From JACQFZ01 sp041485885 (GTDB lineage: Bacteria > Pseudomonadota > Gammaproteobacteria > Acidiferrobacterales > Sulfurifustaceae), in assembly GCA_041485885.1 (NCBI GenBank), contig JBGPKL010000005.1, positions 77,111 through 141,110 of the forward strand: a stretch of 64,000 bases of DNA. Direction: 5' to 3'. The first letter of the stretch is position 1. Each line of letters begins with the position of its first letter. The translations under genes were made by a program, and so were the position numbers. This document shows positions 8,076-16,516 of the stretch, piece by piece. Below the pieces are notes generated by a model. The model was given only the letters and a program-made list of their open reading frames with translations, searched no databases and was not told the DNA's origin.

Positions 8076-9167
8076 AACCGTGCGCGGCGAATTGCGCGCC
8101 GGTTTCTCTTCGGCCGATTCGGTCTTACGCCCCGCCTGTTCGTACCAAAGATCGTGATGTTCCTTCGCGAACTCGACGCTCACGCGTCCGCGCACCATAC
8201 CGGGAAGCGCGCCCTCTACACCCCACGCGCCGAGATACATGTGACCTAGCATGAGCGCAAGCCAAAATGTTCCCGCGAGATCGTGAATCACATTGGCCGT
8301 CTGCATGGTTTCACGCGACGGCCCGAATAGCGGAAAGTCCATGACGATACCCGTGATGCTCACGGCACACCCAAGTACAACTAGGCCCAGCCAGAAGGTG
8401 ATGTATTTCTCGCCGGGGTTGATGTGTCCGGCACGCGGATGGCCGCCGCCGAAAAAGCCACCGCCCTGTCGCAGCCACTCCCAGTCGACCTTAGGATCAG
8501 GCAGCGCATAGCGAATCCACGCGACGATCTCGATCACTATACCGATCACGAAGAACGGCCCGAAATAGTTATGCAGCGCCATCGCGACGGTGGCATAGCT
8601 GCTGAAGCCCGCGTACCCCATCAGAGGAATCAACACCGCCCGCCCGAACAGCAAGCTCAGCCCGGTGATCGCGAGCACGATGAACAGCACCGCCGTGTAC
8701 CAATGCAGCACGCGCTCGGCGAGGTTCCAGCGCTCGACGGTGCGGCCGGATGGCGGCTGCCGCAACCTGATCCGTCCGCGCACGATCGCGAACGCGAGAA
8801 TCGCGCCGACTACGATCGCGAGCAACCACGCGTCGATACCCTCCACCGGCCCGTCGCGCAGTTGCCGCCAGTTCTGGCCACCGTTTTGAATTAGCACGTT
8901 CGTCGTATAAGGACCCGACGCCGCGGTATAGCCTTCGTAACCCTGGCGCACCGCGCGCCAATAGTTCGCGCGCGGATTGCTCTGCTGATCGGCGGCACCC
9001 GCTGCTTCACGCGCGCCCTGCTGGGCGTGCGCGGCGTTGATGGCGACGTACAGGTAACCGGTGAACGGCAGCGTCAGCGCGCCGACGAGGATGGCGGCGA
9101 AGCTCCACGTCATCGCTCGGCGGCGGCGGGACCAACGATTTTTAACCTCGGAACCTTCACCAGCCAT
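8073..9167 (-). CDS. Formate dehydrogenase subunit gamma (membrane cytochrome b)
   Basis: 364 residues from the ATG at 9167, preceded by GAGGAG at a good distance. The frame stays open upstream, but that extension overlaps the preceding lipoprotein gene. The protein has an N-terminal hydrophobic segment, a periplasmic stretch, then the four-helix di-heme cytochrome b core typical of FdnI/FdoI-type subunits (WNLAERVLHWYTAVLF, ALHNYFGPFF, VIHDLAGTFWLALMLGHMYL carry candidate heme histidines). It should anchor the periplasmic enzyme and pass electrons to quinone. Its TAG stop coincides with the end of a family-1 element. Confidence 0.92.
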   Translation of the reverse strand: MAGEGSEVKNRWSRRRRAMTWSFAAILVGALTLPFTGYLYVAINAAHAQQGAREAAGAADQQSNPRANYWRAVRQGYEGYTAASGPYTTNVLIQNGGQNWRQLRDGPVEGIDAWLLAIVVGAILAFAIVRGRIRLRQPPSGRTVERWNLAERVLHWYTAVLFIVLAITGLSLLFGRAVLIPLMGYAGFSSYATVAMALHNYFGPFFVIGIVIEIVAWIRYALPDPKVDWEWLRQGGGFFGGGHPRAGHINPGEKYITFWLGLVVLGCAVSITGIVMDFPLFGPSRETMQTANVIHDLAGTFWLALMLGHMYLGAWGVEGALPGMVRGRVSVEFAKEHHDLWYEQAGRKTESAEEKPARNSPRTV

Positions 9168-9181
9168 CCGGCTTCTCCTCA

Positions 9182-9376
9182 TCAGTGGTCTTGCTGCGTA
9201 AGCGCCAATCGATTGCGGAGCGATTTTTCCAGTTGTGGGGAAGTTTGCGTGTCCCAGCTCTTCTTCGCGTCCGCATAGGGGCCATCCTGAAGCGCGGGCC
9301 TGGAACAACCAGCCACAACAAGCAACGTTACCAAAGATATCGCCATCGCTCGTGCGGGTAAGCGCGACTTTGGCAT
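9182..9376 (-). CDS. Mini-lipoprotein of the formate dehydrogenase operon (second)
   Basis: 64 residues. Signal peptide with lipobox VVAGC (C24), then a short hydrophilic tail ending SPQLEKSLRNRLALTQQDH. It ends 14 bp before the cytochrome b gene and starts 11 bp after the other lipoprotein gene. The tail resembles that of its neighbour (SPQQ-type motif, an R/L-rich helix, and a Q-x-D end), so the two may be old tandem duplicates. Function unknown; perhaps a periplasmic assembly or docking factor (inference). Confidence 0.75.
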   Translation of the reverse strand: MPKSRLPARAMAISLVTLLVVAGCSRPALQDGPYADAKKSWDTQTSPQLEKSLRNRLALTQQDH

Positions 9377-9387
9377 TGCCTGCAAGC

Positions 9388-9597
9388 TCAGCGATCCGTC
9401 TGCACTTGATTGAACCGCGCGACCAGCCGCTCCTGCTGTTGCGGGGAGTGCTGCTTCTCGATCAACGGATCGATCGCACCTTTGTACACGCCCGGCTTGT
9501 GCAGCGTGACGTCCGAAGAATCGGAGCAACCGCTCGCCGCAAACGCGACGCCGACTATTACAACGCCAAGCATTACCGACTTTATGCGCATTGCCAT
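9388..9597 (-). CDS. Mini-lipoprotein of the formate dehydrogenase operon (first)
   Basis: 69 residues. Signal peptide MAMRIKSVMLGVVIVGVAFA and lipobox AASGC (C24), followed by a short polar tail with LIEKQHSPQQQERLVARF. It sits 27 bp downstream of the beta subunit gene, in the same operon. Not a known catalytic component. Its paralogue-like neighbour follows at once. Function unknown. Confidence 0.78.
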   Translation of the reverse strand: MAMRIKSVMLGVVIVGVAFAASGCSDSSDVTLHKPGVYKGAIDPLIEKQHSPQQQERLVARFNQVQTDR

Positions 9598-9624
9598 CTC
9601 CCAGGAGACGCCGCTTGTGGCACC

Positions 9625-10209
9625 CTAAGCCTTGTATGCCGTCTCCCAACCCCACGTCTGCGGACGGCCGCCGCGCTTCAGCACGCGCTTGCGGTAGATG
9701 TCGGCAACGATATCGCCATCGCCCGCAACCAGCGCCTTCGTTGCGCACATCTCGGCGCAGAGCGGGAGCTTGCCTTCGGCGATGCGGTTGCGCCCGTACT
9801 TTTTGAACTCTGCGGGCGAGTTGTCTTCTTCCGGGCCGCCGGCGCAGAACGTGCATTTGTCCATCTTGCCGCGCACGCCGAAGGCGGAGGCCTGCGGATA
9901 TTGCGGCGCGCCGAACGGGCAGGCGTAGAAGCAATAGCCGCAGCCGATGCAAAGATCTTTGTTGTGCAGCACGACGCCGTCGGGTGTCGTATAGAAACAA
10001 TCGACCGGGCAGACAGCGGCGCACGGTGCGTCGGTGCAGTGCATGCACGCGACCGAGATCGATTTCTCTCCCGGCACGCCGTCGTCGAGCGTCACCACAC
10101 GGCGGCGGTTCACACCCCACGGGACTTCGTGCTCGTTCTTGCACGCGGTCACGCAACCGTTGCACTCGATGCAGCGCTCGGCGTCACAGAGGAATTTCAT
10201 TCTTGCCAT
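9625..10209 (-). CDS. Formate dehydrogenase iron-sulfur (beta) subunit
   Basis: 194 residues. Four ferredoxin-type cysteine clusters can be read: CIECNGCVTAC, CMHCTDAPCAAVCP, CIGCGYCFYACP and CTFC..C..C near the C-terminus, enough for four [4Fe-4S] clusters. It relays electrons from the molybdenum subunit to the cytochrome b subunit. It is shorter than E. coli FdnH and lacks a C-terminal membrane helix, as in the FDH3-type enzymes of beta- and epsilonproteobacteria. It follows the alpha subunit by 13 bp. Confidence 0.93.
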   Translation of the reverse strand: MARMKFLCDAERCIECNGCVTACKNEHEVPWGVNRRRVVTLDDGVPGEKSISVACMHCTDAPCAAVCPVDCFYTTPDGVVLHNKDLCIGCGYCFYACPFGAPQYPQASAFGVRGKMDKCTFCAGGPEEDNSPAEFKKYGRNRIAEGKLPLCAEMCATKALVAGDGDIVADIYRKRVLKRGGRPQTWGWETAYKA

Positions 10210-10222
10210 GATCGTCTCCTCG

Positions 10223-13135
10223 TTAGGCCGGCCGCACGCGGCACAGCGTGGTCTTGGTTTCCTGCATCATCGTCACGGCGTCGTAGCCGTAGGTCGTCGC
10301 GGTGTTGACCGCTTCGCCCAAAACGTACGGGTCCGCACCCGGCGGATATTTCGATCGCAGATCCTGGCCCTGGAAATGACCGCCGAAGTGGAACGGGCTC
10401 CACACGGTGCCCGCCGCAACGCGCCGCGTGACCATCGCCATGACTTTGATCTTGCCTCCCTCCGGACCTTCCACCCAAACCATCTGACCGTCTTTGACCT
10501 TGACGTTGTTCGCGTCGACCGGATTGATCTCGACGAACATATTCTGCTGTAGCTCGGCGAGCCACGGATTCGACCGCGTCTCATCGCCCCCGCCTTCGTA
10601 CTCGGTGAGTCGTCCGCTCGAAAGCACGAGCGGAAAATCTTTCGAGTAGTCCTTCGCCTGGATCGACGCGAAACGCGTCGGCAAGCGCAAGAAAACTTTC
10701 CGATCGGCATACGTCGGGTATTTCGCGACCAAGTCGTAACGCGGCGTATACAGCGGCTCGCGGTGCACCGGCACCGGATCGGGAAGCTCCCACGATTTCG
10801 CGCGCGCCTTGCCGTTGCCGAACGGCGCGCAACCGTGCTTGATCGCGACGCGGATGATGCCGCCCGACAAATCGATTTTCCAGTTCACCGCGTCCGGCTT
10901 GTCGCCGCCGATCTTCAGGATCGTGTCGAGCTCGCGCTTGGTGAGATCCTTATCCCATCCGAGCTTCTTCAAAACGCCGTAGCTGAATTCGGGATAACCG
11001 TCCTTGATCTCCGCGCCCACCGAGTAACTATTCTCGGCGAGCATATTGACGCCGTCTTTCTCAACGCCCCAGTTCGCTCGGAAGTTCAATCCGCCCTTCG
11101 ACACCGGCTTACTGGTGTCGTAGAGCAGCGGTGTGCCCGGGTGCTTCAATTGCGGCGTGCCCCAGCACGGCCACGGCAGGCCATAGTATTCGCCGCTACA
11201 GGGACCGCCTTCGCCGACAAGCGTCGTCGTGTTGAACGTGCCCCAATTCTGCTGGTGCAGCTTCAAGCGCTCTGGGCTCTGACCGCTGTAACCGATGGTC
11301 CAGGTGCCGAGGTTGATTTCGCGCAGCGTGTCCTCGAGGTTGGGATCGTTGTTTTCCACGCGGATCTTTTTGAACATCTGCTTCTCGAACCCGAGCTTCT
11401 TCGCCAGCAGATACATGATCTCTTGGTCGGTTTTGCATTCGAACACCGGCGCGATCACGCGCTCGCGCCATTGCAGCGAGCGGTTCGACGCCGTCACCGA
11501 GCCGTAGGTCTCGAACTGCGTCGTCGCCGGCAGCAACCACACGTTGTTCTTGCGATCGTGCATGACGGCCGATACGGTTGGGTACGGATCAATGATGACC
11601 AGACTATCGAGTTTCTCGAACGCCTTCTTGTTGTTCGGCCCGCGGCTCTGGCTGTTCGGCGCCATACCCATGAAGATCACCATTTTGAGCGGGCTCTTCT
11701 GCGTGACGTTCGCCGGGTCTTCGAGCACGGCGTCCGCCCAGCGCGAAACGGTAAGGCCGGCCATTTCCATCGGCTTGATCTTGCCGCCCTTGCCGTCGTC
11801 GTACTCGGCCGGATCGAAGCGATCCTTCAGCCAGTCGTAGTCGACGTCCCACACGCGCGTCCAATGCTTCCACGCGCCTTCGGTGATGCCGTAGTAACCC
11901 GGCAACGATTGTCCGTTCGGACCGACGTCGGTCGCGCCTTGCACGTTGTCGTGACCGCGATAGATGTTGGAGCCGCCGCCCGATTTTCCGACGTTGCCGA
12001 GCGCGAGCTGGAACGCGTTATACGAACGCACGTTGGCGGTGCCGTGATGATGCTGCGTGCCGCCCATGCACCAGACGAGCGTGCTCGGGCGATTCTTTGC
12101 CATGATCTCGGCGACCTTGAGGATTTGCTCCTTCGGCGCGCCGGTGATATCTGCCACGACGTCGGGCGTGTAGTTCTTCACGGTCGCGCGCACATCGTCC
12201 ATGCCGTAAACGCGATTTTTGATGTATTCCTTATCTTCCCAACCGTTCTCGAACACGTACCATAGCAAGCCCCACATGAACGCCGTGTCGGTACCGGAGC
12301 GGATACGCACGTAGTAATCCGCGTGCGCCGCGGTGCGGGTGAAGCGTGGATCGACGACGATGATCTTGGAGCCGTTCTCCTTGCCGCGCAGCACGTGCTG
12401 CATCGCGACCGGATGCGCCTCGGCCGCGTTGCTGCCGATAAAGAGCATCGCCTTGCAGTTGTGCTGATCGTTATAAGAATTGGTCATCGCGCCGTAGCCG
12501 AAATTGGCCGCAGTGCCGGCAACCGTCGTCGAGTGGCAAATACGCGCTTGGTGATCGCAATTGTTCGAGCCCCAGAACGCGAAGAATTTACGTTGCAGAT
12601 ACGACTGCTCGTTGTTGTGCTTCGAGCCGCCGGTCATGAACACCGCATCCGGCCCGTATTGCTTACGCAGCGACAGCATCTTGTCGCCGACTTCGTTGAT
12701 CGCCTGCTCCCAGGAGAGGCGCGTCCACTTGCCGTCGACGAGCTTCATCGGATATTTCAACCGGCGCTCGCCGTGTCCATGCTCGCGCACCGACGCGCCC
12801 TTCGCGCAATGCGCGCCGAGATTGAACGGATGATCGAACGCCGGCTCCTGCCCGATCCACACGCCGTCCTGAACTTCGGCGATGATGCCGCAGCCGACGG
12901 AGCAGTGCGTGCAGATCGTGCGCACCGTCTTGATCTCGGCCTTCGGATCGACTTCGGCGGCCGTCTTCGCTTCGGTTTTCCGCATCATCGAAAACGGCAA
13001 CGCCGTGGCCGCGGCGATGCCGCCCGCCGCGATGCCTGACCGTCGTAGGAACGTGCGCCGATCGATCGCGCCGGCAACCGTGGAAGTTTCGGCACCCGCG
13101 TGCGGATGGCCGTTCTGCTTTTTGATTAGCTTCAT
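10223..13135 (-). CDS. Formate dehydrogenase catalytic (alpha) subunit, Mo/W-bisPGD, cysteine type
   Basis: 970 residues. TAT signal DRRTFLRRSG (R26, R27) marks periplasmic export. The N-terminal [4Fe-4S] site is C75-x-x-C78-x-x-x-C82 with C110. At the metal-ligand position, in the context DHQARIC200HSTTVAG, there is cysteine where E. coli FdnG has selenocysteine, so no SECIS is needed. Molybdopterin oxidoreductase and C-terminal dinucleotide-binding regions follow at full length. It oxidises formate to CO2 in the periplasm. The preceding mini-gene and TorD chaperone fit TAT proofreading and cofactor insertion. Confidence 0.96.
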   Translation of the reverse strand: MKLIKKQNGHPHAGAETSTVAGAIDRRTFLRRSGIAAGGIAAATALPFSMMRKTEAKTAAEVDPKAEIKTVRTICTHCSVGCGIIAEVQDGVWIGQEPAFDHPFNLGAHCAKGASVREHGHGERRLKYPMKLVDGKWTRLSWEQAINEVGDKMLSLRKQYGPDAVFMTGGSKHNNEQSYLQRKFFAFWGSNNCDHQARICHSTTVAGTAANFGYGAMTNSYNDQHNCKAMLFIGSNAAEAHPVAMQHVLRGKENGSKIIVVDPRFTRTAAHADYYVRIRSGTDTAFMWGLLWYVFENGWEDKEYIKNRVYGMDDVRATVKNYTPDVVADITGAPKEQILKVAEIMAKNRPSTLVWCMGGTQHHHGTANVRSYNAFQLALGNVGKSGGGSNIYRGHDNVQGATDVGPNGQSLPGYYGITEGAWKHWTRVWDVDYDWLKDRFDPAEYDDGKGGKIKPMEMAGLTVSRWADAVLEDPANVTQKSPLKMVIFMGMAPNSQSRGPNNKKAFEKLDSLVIIDPYPTVSAVMHDRKNNVWLLPATTQFETYGSVTASNRSLQWRERVIAPVFECKTDQEIMYLLAKKLGFEKQMFKKIRVENNDPNLEDTLREINLGTWTIGYSGQSPERLKLHQQNWGTFNTTTLVGEGGPCSGEYYGLPWPCWGTPQLKHPGTPLLYDTSKPVSKGGLNFRANWGVEKDGVNMLAENSYSVGAEIKDGYPEFSYGVLKKLGWDKDLTKRELDTILKIGGDKPDAVNWKIDLSGGIIRVAIKHGCAPFGNGKARAKSWELPDPVPVHREPLYTPRYDLVAKYPTYADRKVFLRLPTRFASIQAKDYSKDFPLVLSSGRLTEYEGGGDETRSNPWLAELQQNMFVEINPVDANNVKVKDGQMVWVEGPEGGKIKVMAMVTRRVAAGTVWSPFHFGGHFQGQDLRSKYPPGADPYVLGEAVNTATTYGYDAVTMMQETKTTLCRVRPA

Positions 13136-13176
13136 CGCTACGTCTCCTGCCGATTAGCGCTTCGATACGGTACGGT

Positions 13177-13383
13177 TCAAAACTGCGCGGTCTTGTAATA
13201 CTCGAGCACGTGGGGCGTCTCTTGATAGCCTTGCGACTGCGCTTTCGGCTTATGCGCCGGCTTCTCCTTCTGCTCCGGCGCCGCCACGACGGCGCCGCTC
13301 GCCACCGCCACTGCCGCCGCGCCGCTTCCGATCAGCGCGCCCTTCAGAAACTGCCGGCGCTTTTCATTCGTACGCTGGGTCAT
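13177..13383 (-). CDS. TAT-signal mini-protein of the formate dehydrogenase operon
   Basis: 68 residues from an ATG with GAGGAG five bases upstream. An N-terminal KRRQFLKGALIGSG twin-arginine motif and a hydrophobic Ala/Val stretch are followed by a short Lys/Pro-rich tail ending HVLEYYKTAQF. Such tiny TAT proteins commonly precede the alpha subunit in periplasmic formate dehydrogenase operons; the role is unknown and may be in export or assembly. Lies between torD and the alpha subunit gene. Confidence 0.85.
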   Translation of the reverse strand: MTQRTNEKRRQFLKGALIGSGAAAVAVASGAVVAAPEQKEKPAHKPKAQSQGYQETPHVLEYYKTAQF

Positions 13384-13406
13384 GTTCGCTCCTCGTTTCC
13401 AGGACT

Positions 13407-14030
13407 TCATACCAACATCGAAAGATAGGTTCGCTCCACCTCGAGAAATCTCTCTCCGAGTAATCCAACCGCGCGATAAAAACTGGCCGAACGCGCGCGC
13501 GCCAGATCGCCGAAAAATCGACCCATCCAAGGATCGATGTGCTTGTCGAAAAATTCCCGCTGCGTATCGAGATCGATCTCCGGGCTCGCCGCGATCAACC
13601 CCATCGTCTCGCACAGCGCCGCCGCGTGATCCTCGGGCTCGTGCACGTTTTCCTGCCGCTCGAATCCGAGACGCCTTAAATCGAGACGCAACTCCGCGAG
13701 CGGCTTCTCCATCAGAAATCCGGTGACGTACCAGGAGCCGTAAGGCATCAGCTCTCCCCGAACGACACCGACGAAAAGTTCTTGATACTCGCTCTCGATC
13801 CCCGCCGCGTCGGCACGCGCCGCCGCTTGCTTGAGCACGCCCCAGGCCGCCGCCATGTCCGGTTCCACGTCCGCCACCGGTGGCTCGAGCCGCCGCAACA
13901 CCTGCAACAACCCCTCATCGGGCGACCGCGCGAGCAATGTCCCGAGTAACGCGTACGCCTGCGCGCGCGCCTGGTCTTCGTTGCTCGGCGCAGCGACGCT
14001 GGTTTGCGGCTCCACGGTTTCGGTCATCAT
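13407..14030 (-). CDS. TorD/DmsD-family molybdoenzyme chaperone
   Basis: 207 residues, mostly helical, with the family pattern EYQELFVGVVRGELMPYGSW and the C-terminal DKHIDPWMGRFFGDL (DxxHxPWxxxF-type). These proteins bind the TAT leader of the catalytic subunit and hold export until the molybdenum cofactor is inserted. First gene of the formate dehydrogenase operon; a sigma-54 promoter lies just upstream (14057-14072), giving a leader of about 16 bases. Confidence 0.93.
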   Translation of the reverse strand: MMTETVEPQTSVAAPSNEDQARAQAYALLGTLLARSPDEGLLQVLRRLEPPVADVEPDMAAAWGVLKQAAARADAAGIESEYQELFVGVVRGELMPYGSWYVTGFLMEKPLAELRLDLRRLGFERQENVHEPEDHAAALCETMGLIAASPEIDLDTQREFFDKHIDPWMGRFFGDLARARSASFYRAVGLLGERFLEVERTYLSMLV

Positions 14031-14056
14031 CGCTTCCGATTCCGCACGCGTGACGG

Positions 14057-14072
14057 AGCAATTACTAGACCA
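14057..14072 (-). promoter_or_regulatory. Sigma-54 promoter of the formate dehydrogenase operon
   Basis: Read on the minus strand: TGGTCTAGTAATTGCT. GG and GC are exactly 10 bases apart, and the -12 part TTGCT matches consensus. The predicted start is near 14046, 16 bases before torD. A GAC-N5-GTC palindrome lies about 105 bp upstream. Confidence 0.65.
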
Positions 14073-14144
14073 CGAATTCTGTCCGTATTTGGGAAGCCGA
14101 GACCATCAAAAGACCACGGGAAGCAAAAAGTTTCAGTCGCGCTA

Positions 14145-14157
14145 GGACAAAATGTCC
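14145..14157. promoter_or_regulatory. Candidate activator binding site upstream of torD
   Basis: Perfect inverted repeat GGACA-AAA-TGTCC centred at 14151, about 105 bp upstream of the predicted sigma-54 start, the usual place for an enhancer-binding protein. It shares GAC-N5-GTC with palindromes in the fdhD/DUF3305 intergenic region. Confidence 0.5.
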
Positions 14158-14184
14158 CGGGAGCGGTGTGTTTTGGCCGCCCGA

Positions 14185-15888
14185 TCACGTGATCTCCCGC
14201 TTCTGGTATTCGGACTTGAACATGTCGCGCACGCGGCAGTCGCCGCACATCTGGATGCGCTTGAGCGCCTCGGCGGACTGAAACATCCAGTGCGCCTGGA
14301 GCTTCTCCGTCATGCGGGTCATCATCTTTTGTGTCGCGAACGGCTTGCCGCACCCGATGCAGTGAAATGGCGCTTCTTCATACAGGACACGCGTAGAGCG
14401 GCGCGCCTCCGGATCGTAGAGGTACCGCGCCGCGAGCGAGATGGCGTCCTCCGGGCAAGCCGTCTCGCACAAACCGCACTGCACGCAATTCCCTTCGATA
14501 AATTGAAGTTGAGGAATGTCGCCGCCGTCCGCCAGCGCGCCGGCGGGGCATACGCCGACGCATGACATACACAATGTGCAAGCGTCACGGTTCACGAAGA
14601 TCTGACCGAAGGGAGCGCCCTGCGGCAACGGCGCCTCCGCGCGCGGCGCCGGGGCATGCAGATACAGGTGTTCGATGGCGAGCCGTAACGTGGTTCGCTT
14701 TTCATCGAAGACCGCGAACGCCGCCGGTGACCCGACCTTAGTCTTCGGCACGACCGCTAGCGCGGTAAGGACGTCTTCGTCTTCGCCGTCGAGCCAATCG
14801 ATCATCGTCGGCGCGTATCCCATCCCCTCCAGGACCGCGCGCGTGTACGTGATCTGTGCTTCGACCTCGTCGCGCACGCGTCGCGGCGTCGCGAACGTCG
14901 GGAGCATGGACACCGCGTTCGCACCATGCGCCAGCGCGGCGAGCCAAACGTCCATCCCGACGCTTCCCAATTCGGCGATCTCGAGCGGGATGACATGCTC
15001 GGGAAGCTCGGCCACCAGTTGCCGCACTCGCGTTCGGCCAGTTTCCGCGTCGTAGTAAAGGAGCGTCGGCGTTTCTCCACCCTGCTCGCGATACGCGTTG
15101 AGCAACGCGGATATTTTCCGCAGATGATCGGAGACGCTGGGATAAACGTAGGTCATCGCCCCGGTCGGACAAGCCGTGGCGCAAACGCCCGCGCCTTGAC
15201 ACCGGTACGGATCGACCGCCACCTCGTCCAGCATGGAAATGATCGCGCCGGCGGGACACGCGTCGATGCAGCGCGTACAGCCGGTGACCCCGCTTGCGCC
15301 GTGCGCGCAAATGTCCGGGTTGTAATTGAAGAACCTGGGTTTGTCGAACTCGCCGACCATATCCGGAAGCTCGCCGAGCACCGATTCGAATCGCGCGGCG
15401 TCTCCCTTCGGCGCGTAGTAACCAAAAGGAAGCAGCTCGTCTTGCATAAACGGCGACGCGCCGAGATCGAGCACGAGATCGAAGTGCGTGTGCGAACTGC
15501 CGAGCTTCTGCAACAGGTTCACCCCGCCTTGCGGCGGCGGCGCCGAGACGATAACCGCGAATTGTCCCAGATGCCCGGTGATTTGAATCACCTTGTCGCG
15601 CAGCACGGCGATATCGGCCGACAGCGTCGCGAGCTGGTCGGCCGCTTCGCTCTTGTCGTTTGTCTCCTGTATCACGACCGTGCAGCGCAGCGTCGGATGC
15701 AGCCGCTTCGCCGCGACGACGGCGGCATCCGCCGGCCCGACGATCACGAGCGCACCGGTCGAGCGATACGATACGAGCGACGTAGGGCGCGCTTCGATCG
15801 CCGCAGCGGCGGCCAGCGCCGCAGCGCGCGCGCGGCCGTTCGTTCCGTTTTGCGGCAGTGCGATGTCGGCGGCTTGCGTTGCGATCAT
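14185..15888 (-). CDS. Polyferredoxin-type 4Fe-4S protein of the formate dehydrogenase cluster
   Basis: 567 residues from the ATG at 15888. A longer frame exists, but its extra N-terminus is encoded by a family-3 repeat. An Ala-rich N-terminal part with a Rossmann-like stretch (SLVSYRSTGALVIVGPADA) is followed by two double-cluster ferredoxin modules: CTRCIDACPAGAI with CQGAGVCATACP, and CTLCMSCVGVCP with CVQCGLCETACP. The C-terminus has a probable zinc or extra cluster site (CIGCGKPF and CGDCRVRD). Likely a cytoplasmic electron carrier for formate oxidation or maturation. Probably read from the DUF3305 promoter. Confidence 0.85.
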   Translation of the reverse strand: MIATQAADIALPQNGTNGRARAAALAAAAAIEARPTSLVSYRSTGALVIVGPADAAVVAAKRLHPTLRCTVVIQETNDKSEAADQLATLSADIAVLRDKVIQITGHLGQFAVIVSAPPPQGGVNLLQKLGSSHTHFDLVLDLGASPFMQDELLPFGYYAPKGDAARFESVLGELPDMVGEFDKPRFFNYNPDICAHGASGVTGCTRCIDACPAGAIISMLDEVAVDPYRCQGAGVCATACPTGAMTYVYPSVSDHLRKISALLNAYREQGGETPTLLYYDAETGRTRVRQLVAELPEHVIPLEIAELGSVGMDVWLAALAHGANAVSMLPTFATPRRVRDEVEAQITYTRAVLEGMGYAPTMIDWLDGEDEDVLTALAVVPKTKVGSPAAFAVFDEKRTTLRLAIEHLYLHAPAPRAEAPLPQGAPFGQIFVNRDACTLCMSCVGVCPAGALADGGDIPQLQFIEGNCVQCGLCETACPEDAISLAARYLYDPEARRSTRVLYEEAPFHCIGCGKPFATQKMMTRMTEKLQAHWMFQSAEALKRIQMCGDCRVRDMFKSEYQKREIT

Positions 15889-15915
15889 GAGCGGCTCGCT
15901 AATGACACAACGGAC

Positions 15916-16007
15916 GAAACCGCAGATAAACGCGGATGAACGCGGATAGAGCAACAAATAAGGTTTGGTCCATTCATCCGCGTTTATCTGCGTTTATCTG
16001 CGGTTCC
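15916..16007. repeat. Family-3 inverted-repeat element, copy 1
   Basis: 92 bp with near-perfect 30-bp ends beginning GAAACCGCAGATAAACGCGG and ending in its inverse (TTTATCTGCGGTTCC). It lies inside an operon between DUF3306 and the polyferredoxin gene and supplies the last codons and stop of the DUF3306 frame. Confidence 0.85.
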
Positions 16008-16516
16008 TGATTCATATGAGTTTTCAAATCACCGGTTGCCGCTGCTTGCTCGCTCTCCCCGTTGACCAACGCGGACACGGCCGCTTCTTTCAGCTTCTGC
16101 GCCGCGCGCTCCATTTCTTCGCGCATCTCGTGAGTGATGGTCTTGCCGAGCGGCTCGAAGCCGTGGCAATCGTGGTATTCGCTATCGAGCGGGCATCGTT
16201 GATTGATGCTCGGAAGCAGAAACAGCTTGCGCAGCGCCTGCCGGCGCAATGTTTCGCTCACGCCGGATGACAAGAACACGCTGAAGTCGGATTTCTCGTT
16301 CAACGACTCGATCGGCGGCATGTCGGCGTCGGTAAGCACGCTCTGCGGCGCCGGCGGTTCGGCGATCTCGACATCTTGCCCTGCAACCTCGGCCTCGCGC
16401 GCTTGCGTCTCCTGCTTGCGCCGCGACCAGCGATGGAGAAATGCTTCCTCGCGTTCGCCGGACACCTCCGCGGCGGGGACGACCTTTTCCTGCTCGTCGA
16501 GCTTGCGCTTACTCAT
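15974..16516 (-). CDS. DUF3306 protein with repeat-encoded C-terminus
   Basis: 180 residues. Starts MSKRKLDEQEK, with the conserved EEAFLHRWSRRKQE motif and a central part SVFLSSGVSETLRRQALRKL typical of DUF3306, found with DUF3305 in formate dehydrogenase clusters. The start overlaps the end of DUF3305 by 8 bp. The last eleven residues (EPQINADKRG and the residue before) are encoded by the family-3 element, so the native stop was replaced. Cytoplasmic; function unknown, perhaps in enzyme maturation. Confidence 0.85.
   Translation of the reverse strand: MSKRKLDEQEKVVPAAEVSGEREEAFLHRWSRRKQETQAREAEVAGQDVEIAEPPAPQSVLTDADMPPIESLNEKSDFSVFLSSGVSETLRRQALRKLFLLPSINQRCPLDSEYHDCHGFEPLGKTITHEMREEMERAAQKLKEAAVSALVNGESEQAAATGDLKTHMNQEPQINADKRG

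Noticed and set aside
10763..12265. 500-codon open frame on the plus strand opposite the formate dehydrogenase alpha gene
   Set aside because: Antisense shadow of a well conserved gene; no motif, no ribosome-binding site.
14183..14194. Palindrome GATCACGTGATC as an operator
   Set aside because: It covers the stop codon of the polyferredoxin gene and lies about 140 bp from the torD promoter start; no second copy was seen.
15889..15957. N-terminal extension of the polyferredoxin
   Set aside because: Encoded by the family-3 repeat end; the ATG at 15888 gives the family-like start.
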